The position numbers were made by a program, and so were the translations under genes. Shown here piece by piece: positions 46,157 to 56,242 of a stretch of DNA of 64,000 nt. The notes beneath the pieces were generated by a model. It saw only the letters and a list, made by a program, of their open reading frames with translations, had not been told where the DNA came from and searched no databases. Source of the stretch: Hordeum vulgare subsp. vulgare. Lineage: Eukaryota; Streptophyta; Magnoliopsida; Poales; Poaceae. Location of the stretch: NCBI RefSeq assembly GCF_904849725.1, contig NC_058524.1:545355763-545419762 (forward strand), given 5' to 3'. Position 1 is the first letter of the stretch. Each line of letters starts with the position of its first letter.

Positions 46157-46740
46157 GTCATGCGGCACCAATTCCCGGAAGGGTTTAAACCTGTGAACAT
46201 AGAACAATATGACGAGACGACAGACCCTGCCATGTGGATAGAAGAATTCCTTCTCCACATCCATATGGCTAGGGGAGACGATCTCCGCGCCATAAAATAC
46301 TTACCAGTAAAGTTGAAAGGATTGGCACGTCACTGGCTAAACAGCTTACCCAAAAACTCGATCGGGTGTTGCGAAGAGCTCGAGGAGGCTTTCCTGTGTA
46401 ACTTCCAGGGAACTTATGTTCGGCCGTTGGATTCGTCCGACCTGAGCAATGTTGTTCAAAAGGCGAGCGAATCGGCTAGAGAATTCTGGAACTGGTTCCT
46501 AGCCACGAAGAACCAAATTGTGGACTGTCCAGACGCTAAGGCAATTGCCCCTTTTAGGCACAACATCCGGGACGAATGGCTGGCCCGACAACTCGGCCAG
46601 AATAGGCCGAGAACAATGTTCTCCCTCACTTCCCTCTTGACCCGCTTTTGCACGGGCAAAGATAAATGGCTAGCTCGGCACGGCGATAATGCGGACGACC
46701 CCGACACCTTTGAAGTTCGGGACTGAAATGGCAAGCCAAG
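46157..46740 (+). pseudogene. gag capsid core of element F (Retrotrans_gag)
   Basis: An open frame from the solo-LTR duplication to TGA at 46724 encodes about 188 residues. Motifs include TTDPAMWIEEFLLHIHMARGD, the core KGLARHWLNSLP, then EELEEAFLCNFQGTYVRP and IRDEWLARQLGQ. The order and spacing fit the Gypsy Retrotrans_gag domain. Its ATG is only an internal Met at the insertion junction, and the frame continues upstream into 40165. The stop lies in the linker before the nucleocapsid part. Confidence 0.75.
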
Positions 46741-47800
46741 AAAAAACAAGAACAAGCGTCGGCACCGTAACGGTGACGCCGACAACACAGCAGTAAATGC
46801 TGGATTCCGCAACTCAAAATTTGGACAGCGAAAGAAACCCTTTAAAGGGAACATGGATGGACCGACTCCATGGGATAAGATTATGGAACGGCACTGTCAG
46901 ATCCATGGCACCCAAGACAAGCCCGCCACCCACACCAACCGTAACTGTTGGGTGTTCAAACAGGCCGGCAAGCTAGTCGCTGAGGAACAAAGCAAGGGCC
47001 CACGAAGTGAAAACGACGAGGGGCCCCGCGGCCCAAACATTGCAGTCCAAAAATAGATCCCTCCCGAGGTCAAAACTGTGAACATGATTTACGTCACTCA
47101 CATACCAAAAAAGGAGAGGAAGCGATCCCTTCACGAGGTATATGTCGTAGAGCCCGTAGCCCCGAAATATAATCCATGGTTGACTTGCCCGATCATCTTC
47201 GACCACAGGGATCATCCGACCAGTATCCTTCCTGGAGGGTCGGCAGCCCTCGTCCTAGATCCCATTGTAGATGGGTACCACCTCACTAGAGTCCTTATGG
47301 ACAAAGGAAGTAGCCTTAATCTGATTTACTCAGATACGATGAATAACATGGGAATAGACCCATAAATAATCAAAACAAGTAGCACTACCTTTAAAGGAGT
47401 GACTCCATTCGTCGAAGCCCGTTGCTCGGCTATGGTAACATTGGAGGTTGTGTTCGTCTCACCCGACAACTTCCGCAGCAAAGACTTGATCTTCGACATC
47501 GTTCTTTTTCGTAGCGGATACCATGCACTGCTCGGACGCACAGCTTTCGCCCGCTTCAACGTTGTGCCCCACTATGCCTATATGAAGCTAAAAATGCCCG
47601 AACCCCCAGGAGTTATCATTGTCAATGGAAATACAGAGCGCTCTCTCCGGATCAAGGAACACACAACTGCCCTAGTAGCCGAATGCCAACATGAAAGTGA
47701 AGCATCAAGCCACAGGCCGGTAACCAAGGTGCGGCAAGCAGGCAAGCGAGCCCGAGCTCAATCAGATCGGCAGGAGACTTCTTCGGCTCAGAGTAAATAG
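46741..47800 (+). pseudogene. Nucleocapsid-like and aspartic protease region of element F
   Basis: A Cys/His cluster (CQIHGT...HTNRNCWVF, about 46893-46962) resembles the unusual zinc-binding part of this gag type. TAG occurs at 47054. The protease part then reads HLTRVLMDKGSSLNLIY (about 47277-47328) and GYHALLGRTAFARFNVVPHY (about 47517-47576). The active-site triad is DKG, where I expect DGG or DTG. TAA near 47363 breaks it again. The usual reverse transcriptase does not follow. Confidence 0.65.
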
Positions 47801-49046
47801 GGATATGCCTCCCACGGCACGGCCCGGACACTTCCAAGGTATGTCTCGCATAGACATAATTTCATTCTCAAAATACCATGGGCAGCCGTGGGAGACAATC
47901 ACCAAGGATCATGTGTTTGGCTCGGCCGAGCTATGTTCCAAACATCTCTACGGACAAAAGTGGGGCATCATGAAGAATTCCCCAAGCGTCAAGCTCCTCC
48001 ACATCATGAGCAGCTTCTCAAGGCCCTCTATTCAAGGTCCGCCTGCTGAAAACAACTTCCTATAAAAGATACTACACCCCCACCTCTATAAAGAGTAATA
48101 GAAATAGAGCAGCCGAAAACACGGCGGACGTCAAGCCACCCATGGAAGACGACAGGGAAAAAGTTTCTTTAAAAATATGTATCTCAAGAAACAAATAGTT
48201 ACCTATAACAGCTGCCTTGGTGCCACGAGTTATAAAAATCCTCGAACACATTATCTGTAGACTCTTTTACAGTATCTTTGTATGCACATGTTTCATACTC
48301 ATCGGCGTTGACAAGTCAAATTTATTTTGCTAAGTGCAGTCGGCCAATAGACCGGGGGCTTGGATGATAATACCGCCCCGAGCACTACCTCGTCACTACT
48401 TTTTAAGTGTCTGGTTTCTCGAATTCTCCTTTGTATGCATCGGTTCCGAATTATGTCTTGGGTCTATAGTTGGGTTGTCATGCTCCTGTGCTTACCCCCT
48501 TACATTCCGCGTCTAAAGGGGTAAAGGGAGAACCACTGCGATTGTATTACCAGCTAGTCTAGCTAAAAATACCTCACTAGAGAAATCCGAAAACTGACTG
48601 TCATAATAGGCGAGAACTGGTGTGCAACCCGAGCTCAAATACAAAAACCGTTGGAGGTTATTCCGTGTTATATGGGGGGTTCACACTTTTGCGGACCCTA
48701 TGGTAGCTATTTTGAAATTAGGTTTATCTGATTACGACAAAAAGGACGGGGGCTTACGATCAGCTCCTGAATTAAAATTCCTAAGGCTAAGTGAAAGAGA
48801 CAATGCAGCATAGTCCGATTGCCTCGTTTCCTTCACACACTACCACCTTCGGGCACCGACACATCGGCTAAGGGTAATAGTGCGAACGTTGAAACACCCC
48901 AAGTAGTCTCTACATGGGGGTTGAAGTCGACGATTGGTAACTTTCAGATTAAACGACCAAATCCAGGAGTCAAAACAATTCAAAGTTCATATCACTCAAG
49001 ACTAGCATTATAAAAATAAGTAGTTTGGAGGCACATGACAATAAAT
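47801..49046 (+). other. Non-coding stretch of element F between protease and the minus-strand ORF
   Basis: Short frames only, none recognised. TATAAAAG at 48062 is a possible promoter on +. The place where pol should lie is only 1.2 kb long. Confidence 0.5.
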
Positions 49047-50859
49047 TCACTCAAAGTGTACATCTTTTGAGCATTGAGCTTTTGTAATCCGAGCACCCTC
49101 CACTTCGAAGGGAAAATATAGCCCGAGATGTTTCTGCTCCTTCTCGATAGGCAGAGGGGCAATTGCCATTTTAAGGGGCTTTACCTCCGGCCAGTGCATC
49201 AAGGTCCTCGCAAAGGCCATTAGAGCTCCTTCTATGCATAAGGAATACTTTAGGACCTCGATCTGGGGCACGACATCGACCAACTTCTGCACCAAGCCGG
49301 AGTAGCTGCTCGGCAGAGGCTCGGTAGCCCACAACTGGACACAGAGATCCTTCATGGCTGACTCTGCCATCCTATGTAGCTCCATGGCTGTTTTATCTAA
49401 TAGCTTAGACTAGGGTTAGGCTCGGGAGTCTGAAACTAAGCCTAGAAAAGCATCTGCTCGACATCCCCGTCATGGGCCATGTATTGCTTGATCGCTTTTG
49501 CCACACTCCGCGGGAGGTCCATGAAGGCACCTGAGGAATGTCATATCCGTGTAAGAAAGGCAAACATGTTTCCAGCAAAGACACATTGCAATAAGTATGG
49601 CTTACCATTTGACATCATTTTGGCCTGGCACACCTCTTCTTCAAAGAACCTCCGGTCCACCCGCCCTTATTTGAGCTCGGAGGACAGCTTGGAGAGCTCG
49701 GTCATTTGTTCCTGGAATTTCTTCTCCAAGGCTTCACACTTAGAGCTGGCCTCTTGCAGCTCATGTTGAATTTCTACCACCCTGGCCTCATGCTTGTTGC
49801 TATCAACCTTGAGGGTGTTCAGCTCGGCAGCTGCCTATTCGGCCGCCACCTTGTGAGCAACGGCCTCCTACTTGGCCTTCTCCAATTAGGCCTTGAGCTT
49901 TTCGAATTCTTGGTCCTCGGCTACTAATCAAATCAAAATCACGGGGTCAGATACTAAAGCCAAGATGGTCCTTCTCTACTAAAGACAATAGCAATTTTTG
50001 CAGCACAAATTAAAACGTACCCTGTCTTTCATCGAGCCGATCACTTACACGATTGAACTCTTCGTTAGAAACTTTGAGTTTCAGGTTCAGCTTGGCAATC
50101 TCAAGAGCGTTGGCATCAGCAGCGAAGGATGAGGCCCGCAAGACCAAATTATCGATTAAACGGACTCCGAGTTATCGGAATGGGAGACACTCGGTCGAAT
50201 TACTCCAGAGAGCCATTATAATTCAAAAGTCTCTGGATTATTTTTTTCTATGCCAGGAGTTATTTTGAGCCGCTGATAAGCTTATCAAAGTTACCCATGG
50301 CTCGGGTGCTGTTATACCCATAAAGGCATATAAAACGTTATAAATAAACATAAAACATGACATGGTTACCTTAAAGCCCACCAGCAAGCCATTGAAGGCT
50401 TCGTTCAGTCCATTGTTAACGGACTTAATACTCTACAGAACCGCACCAATAAGGGCGCGGTGTTCATGTGTGATGGATGAGACGACCAAGGCATCCTCCA
50501 TCATTGTCGGCCACACAGCTGCAGCCTGCTCTATTACGGACGGCGCCGGAGGCGGCACCGAAGACTCCGGAAGACCAGAGCTCCCTAGAGCTTTCTCTGG
50601 GGGAAGCTCGGAGGGAACCAACCTCCTTGGTCCCGGTGACTGAGGCGTGGACCTCAACCAGGACCTCCCGGTCTTCGGTGGCCGATGTATCAACTTCGTC
50701 CGGGACCTCCCGGCCCTCGACGTCCAATGTTCCCACCTTAGCCTTCGCCACCTCGTCTCTGGCCAGCAGGGCCTAGTGGGATATCACCTCGACCGCCTCA
50801 TTCGAGGCCTGGGGAAGGGTAGTGTAGGATGCATTCCCGCTCTCCGCCATCTTGGCGGG
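49047..50859 (-). pseudogene. Antisense ORF of element F, 3' part
   Basis: On the minus strand the last exon-like frame (49385 to 49047) reads ELHRMAESAMKDLCVQLW and ends CSKDVHFE, an end I recognise from Triticeae transposon-annotated proteins. Upstream a Lys/Glu-rich coiled coil is visible with stops (HELQEASSKCEALEKKFQEQ, about 49770-49700). A candidate intron lies between a GGTAAGCC donor near 49605 and a CTCAG acceptor near 49535. Further up, 50464-50751 is Pro/Ser/Glu-rich. It is decayed, interrupted by G and continues at 61149. Function unknown. Confidence 0.55.
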
Positions 50860-52391
50860 TGATGACCCACAAGTATAGGGGATCAATCGTAGTCCTTTTG
50901 ATAAGTAAGAGTGTCGAACCCAACAAGGAGCAGAAGGCTCTGATAAACAGTTTTCAGCAAGGTAATAACTGCAAGCACTGAAAGTAGCGGTAACAAGTGA
51001 TGGTGTAGTGAGGTGACACGTAGCAGGTGAAAAGTAACAAGTAACAAGTAGTAGCAACGGTGCAGCAAAGTGTACCAATCCCTTTTGTAGCAAGGGACAA
51101 GCCTGAACAAAGTCTTATAGGAGGAAAAACGCTCCCGAGGACACACGGGAATTTCTGTCATGCTAGTTTCATCATGTTCATATGATTCGCGTTCGTTACT
51201 TTGATAGTTTGATATGTGGGTGGACCGGCGCTTGGGTACTGCCCTTACTTGGACAAGCATCCTACTTATGATTAACCCCTCTCCCAAGCATCCGCAACTA
51301 CGAAAGAAGAATTAAGACAACGTCTAACCATAGCATTAAACTAGTGGATCCAAATGAGCCCCTTATGAAGCAACGCATAGACTGGGGTTTAAGCTTCTGT
51401 CACTCTAGCAACCCATCATATACTTACTACTCCCCAATGCCTTCCTCTAGGCCCAAATATGGTGATGTGTTATGTAGTCGACGTTCACATAACACCACTA
51501 GAGGAAACGACAACATACAACATATCAAAATACCGAACGAATACCAAATTCGCATGACTATTATTAGCAAGACTTATCTGATGTCTTCAGGAACAAAAGT
51601 AACTACTCACAAAGCATAATTATAGTCATGATTAGAGGTGTAATGAGTAGCATCAAGGATCTGAACATAAACTCTTCCACCAAGTAATCCAACTAGCATC
51701 AACAACAAAGAGTAATCAACACTACTAGCAACCTTACAAGTACCAATCGGAGTCGCGAGACAGAGATTGGTTACAAGAGATGAACTAGGGTTTGGAGATG
51801 AGATGGTGCTGATGAAGATGTTGATGGTGACGATTCCCCTCCGATAAGAGGAGTGTTGGTGATGACGATGGCGACGATTCCCCCTCTGGGAGGGAAGTTT
51901 CCCCGGCAGGATCGTCCTGCCGGAGCTCTAGATTGGTTCTTCTCAAGTTCCGCCTCGTGGCGGCGGAGAATCCACGAAAAATCTCCACCCTGATTTTTTT
52001 TCCGGATGAAACCCTTCATATAGCAGAAGAGGGGGGCCAGTGGGCCACCAGGGCGCCCACAAGCCCTGTAGCCGCGGCCGGGGGGGCAGGCGGCGGCTAC
52101 CAGGCTTGTGGGCCCCTGGTAGCTCCCCTCTGGCACTTCTTTCGCCCAGTATTTTTTATATATTCCCAAAAAATTCCACGTTAATTTTTAGGGCATTTGG
52201 AGTTGCGCAGAATACAGGACTTAGACTTTCTCCTTTTCCAGTCCAGAATTCCAGCTGCCGGTATTCTCCCTCTTCAAATAAACCTTGCAAAATAAAAGAG
52301 AAAAGGCATAAGTATGGTACCACAAAGTAATATGACAGTCCAAAAAGCGAAAAATATCAACATGAAAGAATGATGCAAAATGGACGTATCA
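50860..52391 (-). repeat. 3' LTR of element G
   Basis: It is 1532 bp; on the minus strand it runs from TGATACGTCC to GGGTCATCA. Inverted-repeat arms are 52057-52065 and 52103-52111; the TATA-like TATATGAA is at 52017-52024. Confidence 0.88.
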
Positions 52392-52404
52392 ACTCCCCAA
52401 GCTT
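52392..52404 (-). other. Polypurine tract of element G
   Basis: Minus-strand AAGCTTGGGGAGT directly precedes the 3' LTR. Confidence 0.75.
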
Positions 52405-53879
52405 AGACCTCGCTTGTCCTCAAGCGAAAACCAAGATCCATAAACATGTCCACATGTTTTGGGATGAAGGTGTCGATAAAACATAATACGGACATCAGGG
52501 CATCATGATCACACATAGAACAGCAATACATCATAAAAATTCTTAAGGTAAAGTAACAATTCCTTCACAAAGCAAAGTATGAAACAAAAACCTTACCGAG
52601 AAGTAGCCAACAACAGTCCATAGTCACTGAAGCAATTGCAATTTATCATAACATCAGAAAGAGTCATATAAGAGCTTGTAAAGCAAACCCACATACTCAA
52701 TCATCTCTTTTGTTTTCCACAATTGTTACAACTCACGTGGTACTCATGGTATCAAAGTTTCAGCTGGACACAGAGAAAGATAGGGGCTTATAGTTTTGCC
52801 TCCCAACCATTTACCTCAAGGGTAAAGTCAACAATAGTAAAGCATAAGTACTCATCTCCAAGTTGATATATGAATATAGATCTTTCCCTAGCATGTGACG
52901 GTAGCCAAGACAAAGGCAAAATAAGGAATTGCTGAAGATCACCATGACTCTTTCAAGGGCAAAAAGTAAAGGTACAAGATAGGCCCTTCGCAGAGGGAAG
53001 CAGAGGTTGTCATGCGCTTTTGAGGTTTGGATGTGTGTCCTCTTAGTGCGGAGGAACGTCACTTTATATTGCCTCCGGTGATAAACAACTTTATTATACA
53101 GTATCTCGCTTTTATGTCTTCCTCATCACAGGTTCGTACAAAGATTTTTTTCCACACACTAATAGATCATACATATTAGAGAGCAATTTTTATTGCTTGC
53201 ACCGATGACAACTTACTTGAGGGATCTTATTCAATCCATAGGTAGGTATGGTGGACTCTCATGGAAAAACTGGGTTGAAGGTTTATGGATGCACAAGTAG
53301 TATTTCTACTCAGTATGGAAGTTTTGGCTAATATGAGGTGGAAGCAATCGTCACATGCTAAGGGATCTCTAGGCATATAACATTGTTTGGAACCAAGCAA
53401 ACACAATTCATTATGTTGTCTTCCTTGTCCAACATCTACTTCTAAGCTTGTAATAGTTTGGTGAGTGCCCACAATTACAGAAAGTGACTAAGATGATATA
53501 TTTATATGTGAACTTCTCTTTCCTTATTACTTCTTATTAATTGCAACAATGACTGGGGTCTATGTTGGTCTATTCTCAACAAGTTTCAATCATCATACTT
53601 GTTATATGTGAAGCTATCACTTTCCATAAGATCATCTCATGATCTTTCATGCTATCGCTCTTTTAATACTTTTGATCACGGCACAAAACAAAGCCCTTGA
53701 CTAAGATACTCTTTACTATATAGCTCGCAAGCTCGAATACATCGGGGGAGACACAAGGCAAAAGACTCAAACTAAACACTAAAGACTTATTCCACTAAGA
53801 GAAGAAATAAAGACTGAAAAGGAAAGAACTAAAAGAAAGGTAAAAGCAAAAGATATAAAGGTGATACGATACCATGGCA
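52405..53879 (-). other. Non-coding 3' region of element G
   Basis: About 1.5 kb without a believable protein frame, between the internal polypurine-like site and the terminal tract. Confidence 0.6.
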
Positions 53880-53893
53880 ACTCCCCCAAGCTT
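53880..53893 (-). other. Internal polypurine-tract-like site after ORF3 of element G
   Basis: Minus-strand AAGCTTGGGGGAGT lies 42 nt after the ORF3 stop and is identical to the sites at 14669 and 35872. Confidence 0.6.
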
Positions 53894-53935
53894 GGCACAA
53901 GCCAAGGGAGTTGCCCATACCAATGCTTAGTTGTC

Positions 53936-54445
53936 TTACTTTGGTGGTGATGGCGGGGAAGTTGCAACATGAGTTTGATCCTTCGTCTTCCAAGGCATAG
54001 GTGCTCCATCATGGCAGGATGAACGAGTCGCCAGAATCCTCAAATCTGCAGCCAACCGTATTGATTTAAATCTATACTCATACTCACAGTTTTGGTTCTC
54101 CAGGTCATAGATCTGGCCCTGGAGTTGATCAACCCTGTCATAGAGCCTGGAGAGGTGCTTCCCAATGTCATTGGCATCCATCTTGTGCTTGTTGGTGAAC
54201 TCCGTGATCATCATGTGGTTGGCGTGGAGTCCACGCTCCACCATCCCTTGGCACTTGAAGACATGTTGCTCCATTGCTTCGAGCCTCGTCTCCACGCTTC
54301 CGGTCTTCTTAGGCCCCTCAACATCATGGATGTGCAACATCCCCTCACGCATCTCAATAGATTGAGGGTGTTTCAGCACTTCCGTTAGGTAGGGATTGAT
54401 GACCTTCTCGAAGATCTTGTCCTTAGGAGCTTTTGGGGAAGTCAT
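53936..54445 (-). CDS. ORF3 of element G: intact 169-aa coiled-coil-like protein
   Basis: An uninterrupted frame starts at ATG 54445 (MTSPKAPKDKIFEK) after a TTTCTGTTGCAG acceptor-like sequence. Residues about 50-130 are rich in Glu, Gln, Lys and Leu in heptad-like order (RLEAMEQHVFKCQGMVERG, RLYDRVDQLQGQIYDLENQN) and probably form a coiled coil. The C-terminus is Pro-rich. It does not resemble the ORF3 of A and E in sequence but sits in the same place, between integrase and the polypurine region. I have seen similar Triticeae hypothetical proteins; function unknown. It is intact although gag-pol is broken. Confidence 0.7.
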   Translation of the reverse strand: MTSPKAPKDKIFEKVINPYLTEVLKHPQSIEMREGMLHIHDVEGPKKTGSVETRLEAMEQHVFKCQGMVERGLHANHMMITEFTNKHKMDANDIGKHLSRLYDRVDQLQGQIYDLENQNCEYEYRFKSIRLAADLRILATRSSCHDGAPMPWKTKDQTHVATSPPSPPK

Positions 54446-54730
54446 GACGATCTAGATCTGCAACAGAAACAGGCTCGAAACGAAAATGGAGGAAAATTGC
54501 GCGATACGGAGATCAAAACCCTCGGGCGTATATATAATGATTTTTTCTGGACCAGAAGGAGTGCTCCGCAAGAAAATGGAGTCCGGGAGGCACACGAGGT
54601 GCCCACAAGCCCTGTGGCCGCGGCCAGGGGGGCAAGCGGTGGCTACCAGGCTTGTGGCCGCCTCGTGCGCTCTCCTGACTGCTTTTTATTTTTTCTATTT
54701 TTCCATAAATTCAAAAACGGAGAAAATTTC
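54446..54730 (-). promoter_or_regulatory. Internal promoter-like module with TATA box upstream of ORF3 of element G
   Basis: Between the integrase stop and ORF3, the minus strand carries the LTR-type inverted repeat (arms 54603-54611 and 54649-54657), then CCAGAAAAAATCA and the TATA box TTATATATAC (54528-54537). The LTR promoter of G has the same order. The TATA box lies about 85 nt before the ORF3 ATG. Confidence 0.6.
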
Positions 54731-56242
54731 CTAGTGGAAAAGTTTTGGAGTCCAATTACTTACCAAAACACATACCTCTTCGTTTTCAGAGTCTGAAACA
54801 GGGTGATAAACATCCCTTATGTACTCCTCTGGAGTTATGATATTGATGATATTGGTCTCAACATTTATGGGAGTACCAGAGATATAATGTTTGATTCTTT
54901 GCCCATTTACCACTCTAGGAAAATTACCTTCCGTGTTATTGATTTTGATGGCACCGGAACGATATACTTCCTCGATAACGTAGGGACCTTCCCATTTAGA
55001 GAGAAGCTTGCGTGCGAAGAATCTTAAGCGAGAATTGTATAGTAGGACATAATCACCTACATTGAACTGACGTTTTTGTATTCTTTTATCGTGCCATCTC
55101 TTAACCTTTTCCTTGAACAACTTGGCATTCTCATATGCCTGGGCCCTCCATTTATCTAATGAGCTGATATCAAACAACCGCTTCTCACTGGCAAGTTTGA
55201 AATCGAAGTTGAGCTCTTTGATTTCCCAATAAGCTTTGTGTTCTAGCTCAAGAGGTAAATGACAGGCCTTACCGTAAACCATTTTATACGGCGACATGCC
55301 CATGGGATTCTTATAAGCAGTCCTATAAGCCCATAGTGCATCGTCAAGTTTGCCAGACCAATTCTTTCGAGATCTATTGACAGTCTTTTGTAAGATCAAT
55401 TTGATCTCCCTATTACTCAACTCCACTTGACCACTAGACTGAGGATGGTAAGGAGATGCAACTCTATGGTTGACATCATACTTAGCGAGAATCTTGCGGA
55501 AAACACCATGAATGAAGTGTGAACCGCCATCAGTCATCAAATATCTAGGGACTCCAAATCTTGGGAAAATGACTTCTTGAAGCATCTTAATAGAGGTGTG
55601 ATGATCAACATTTCTAGTGGGGATAGCTTCTACCCACTTAGTGACATAATCAACAACGACTAAGATGTGAGTATACCCATTGGAACTCGGGAAGGGTCCC
55701 ATATAATCAAAGCCCCAAACATCAAACGGTTCAATGACAAGTGAATAGTTCATAGGCATTTCCTGACGTTTACTGATATTCCCTATTCTTTGGCATTCGT
55801 CACAAGACAAGACAAACTTACGGGCATCCTTGAAGAGAGTGGGCCAATAGAAACCTGATTGCAATACCTTATGAGCAGTTCTATCTTTAGCATGGTGTCC
55901 TCCATAAGCTTCGGAATGACACTTCTGCAGGATTTGTCCCTGTTCATGTTCAGGCACACAACGTCTAATAACACCATCTACTCCTTCCTTATAAAGGTGA
56001 GGATCATCCCAAAAGTAGTGTCTCAAATCAAAGAAGAATTTCTTCTTTTGCTGGTAGGTGAAACTGGGTGGTATGTATTTGGCTACGATATAGTTTGTGT
56101 AATCAGCATACCATGGTGCACTATGTGAAGTGCGGATGACATTCAATTGCTCATCGGGAAAGCTGTCATCAATAGGTCGTGGGTCATCAAGGACATTCTC
56201 TAGCATGGACAAGTTATCTGCTACAGGGTTATCAGCACCCTT
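54731..56242 (-). pseudogene. Integrase region of element G pol
   Basis: This is the downstream part of pol, separated from RNase H by one TGA. Numbered from the first Met (codon at 56212), the HHCC zinc-binding part has H99, H107, C137 and C140. The catalytic triad is D169 (GFDYMG), D228 (LMTDGG) and E264 (SSGQVELSN), with 35 residues between the last two. A C-terminal DNA-binding part ([12 protein letters not shown]) follows. All catalytic residues are present and the frame is open for 493 codons to the stop at 54731. Confidence 0.88.
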
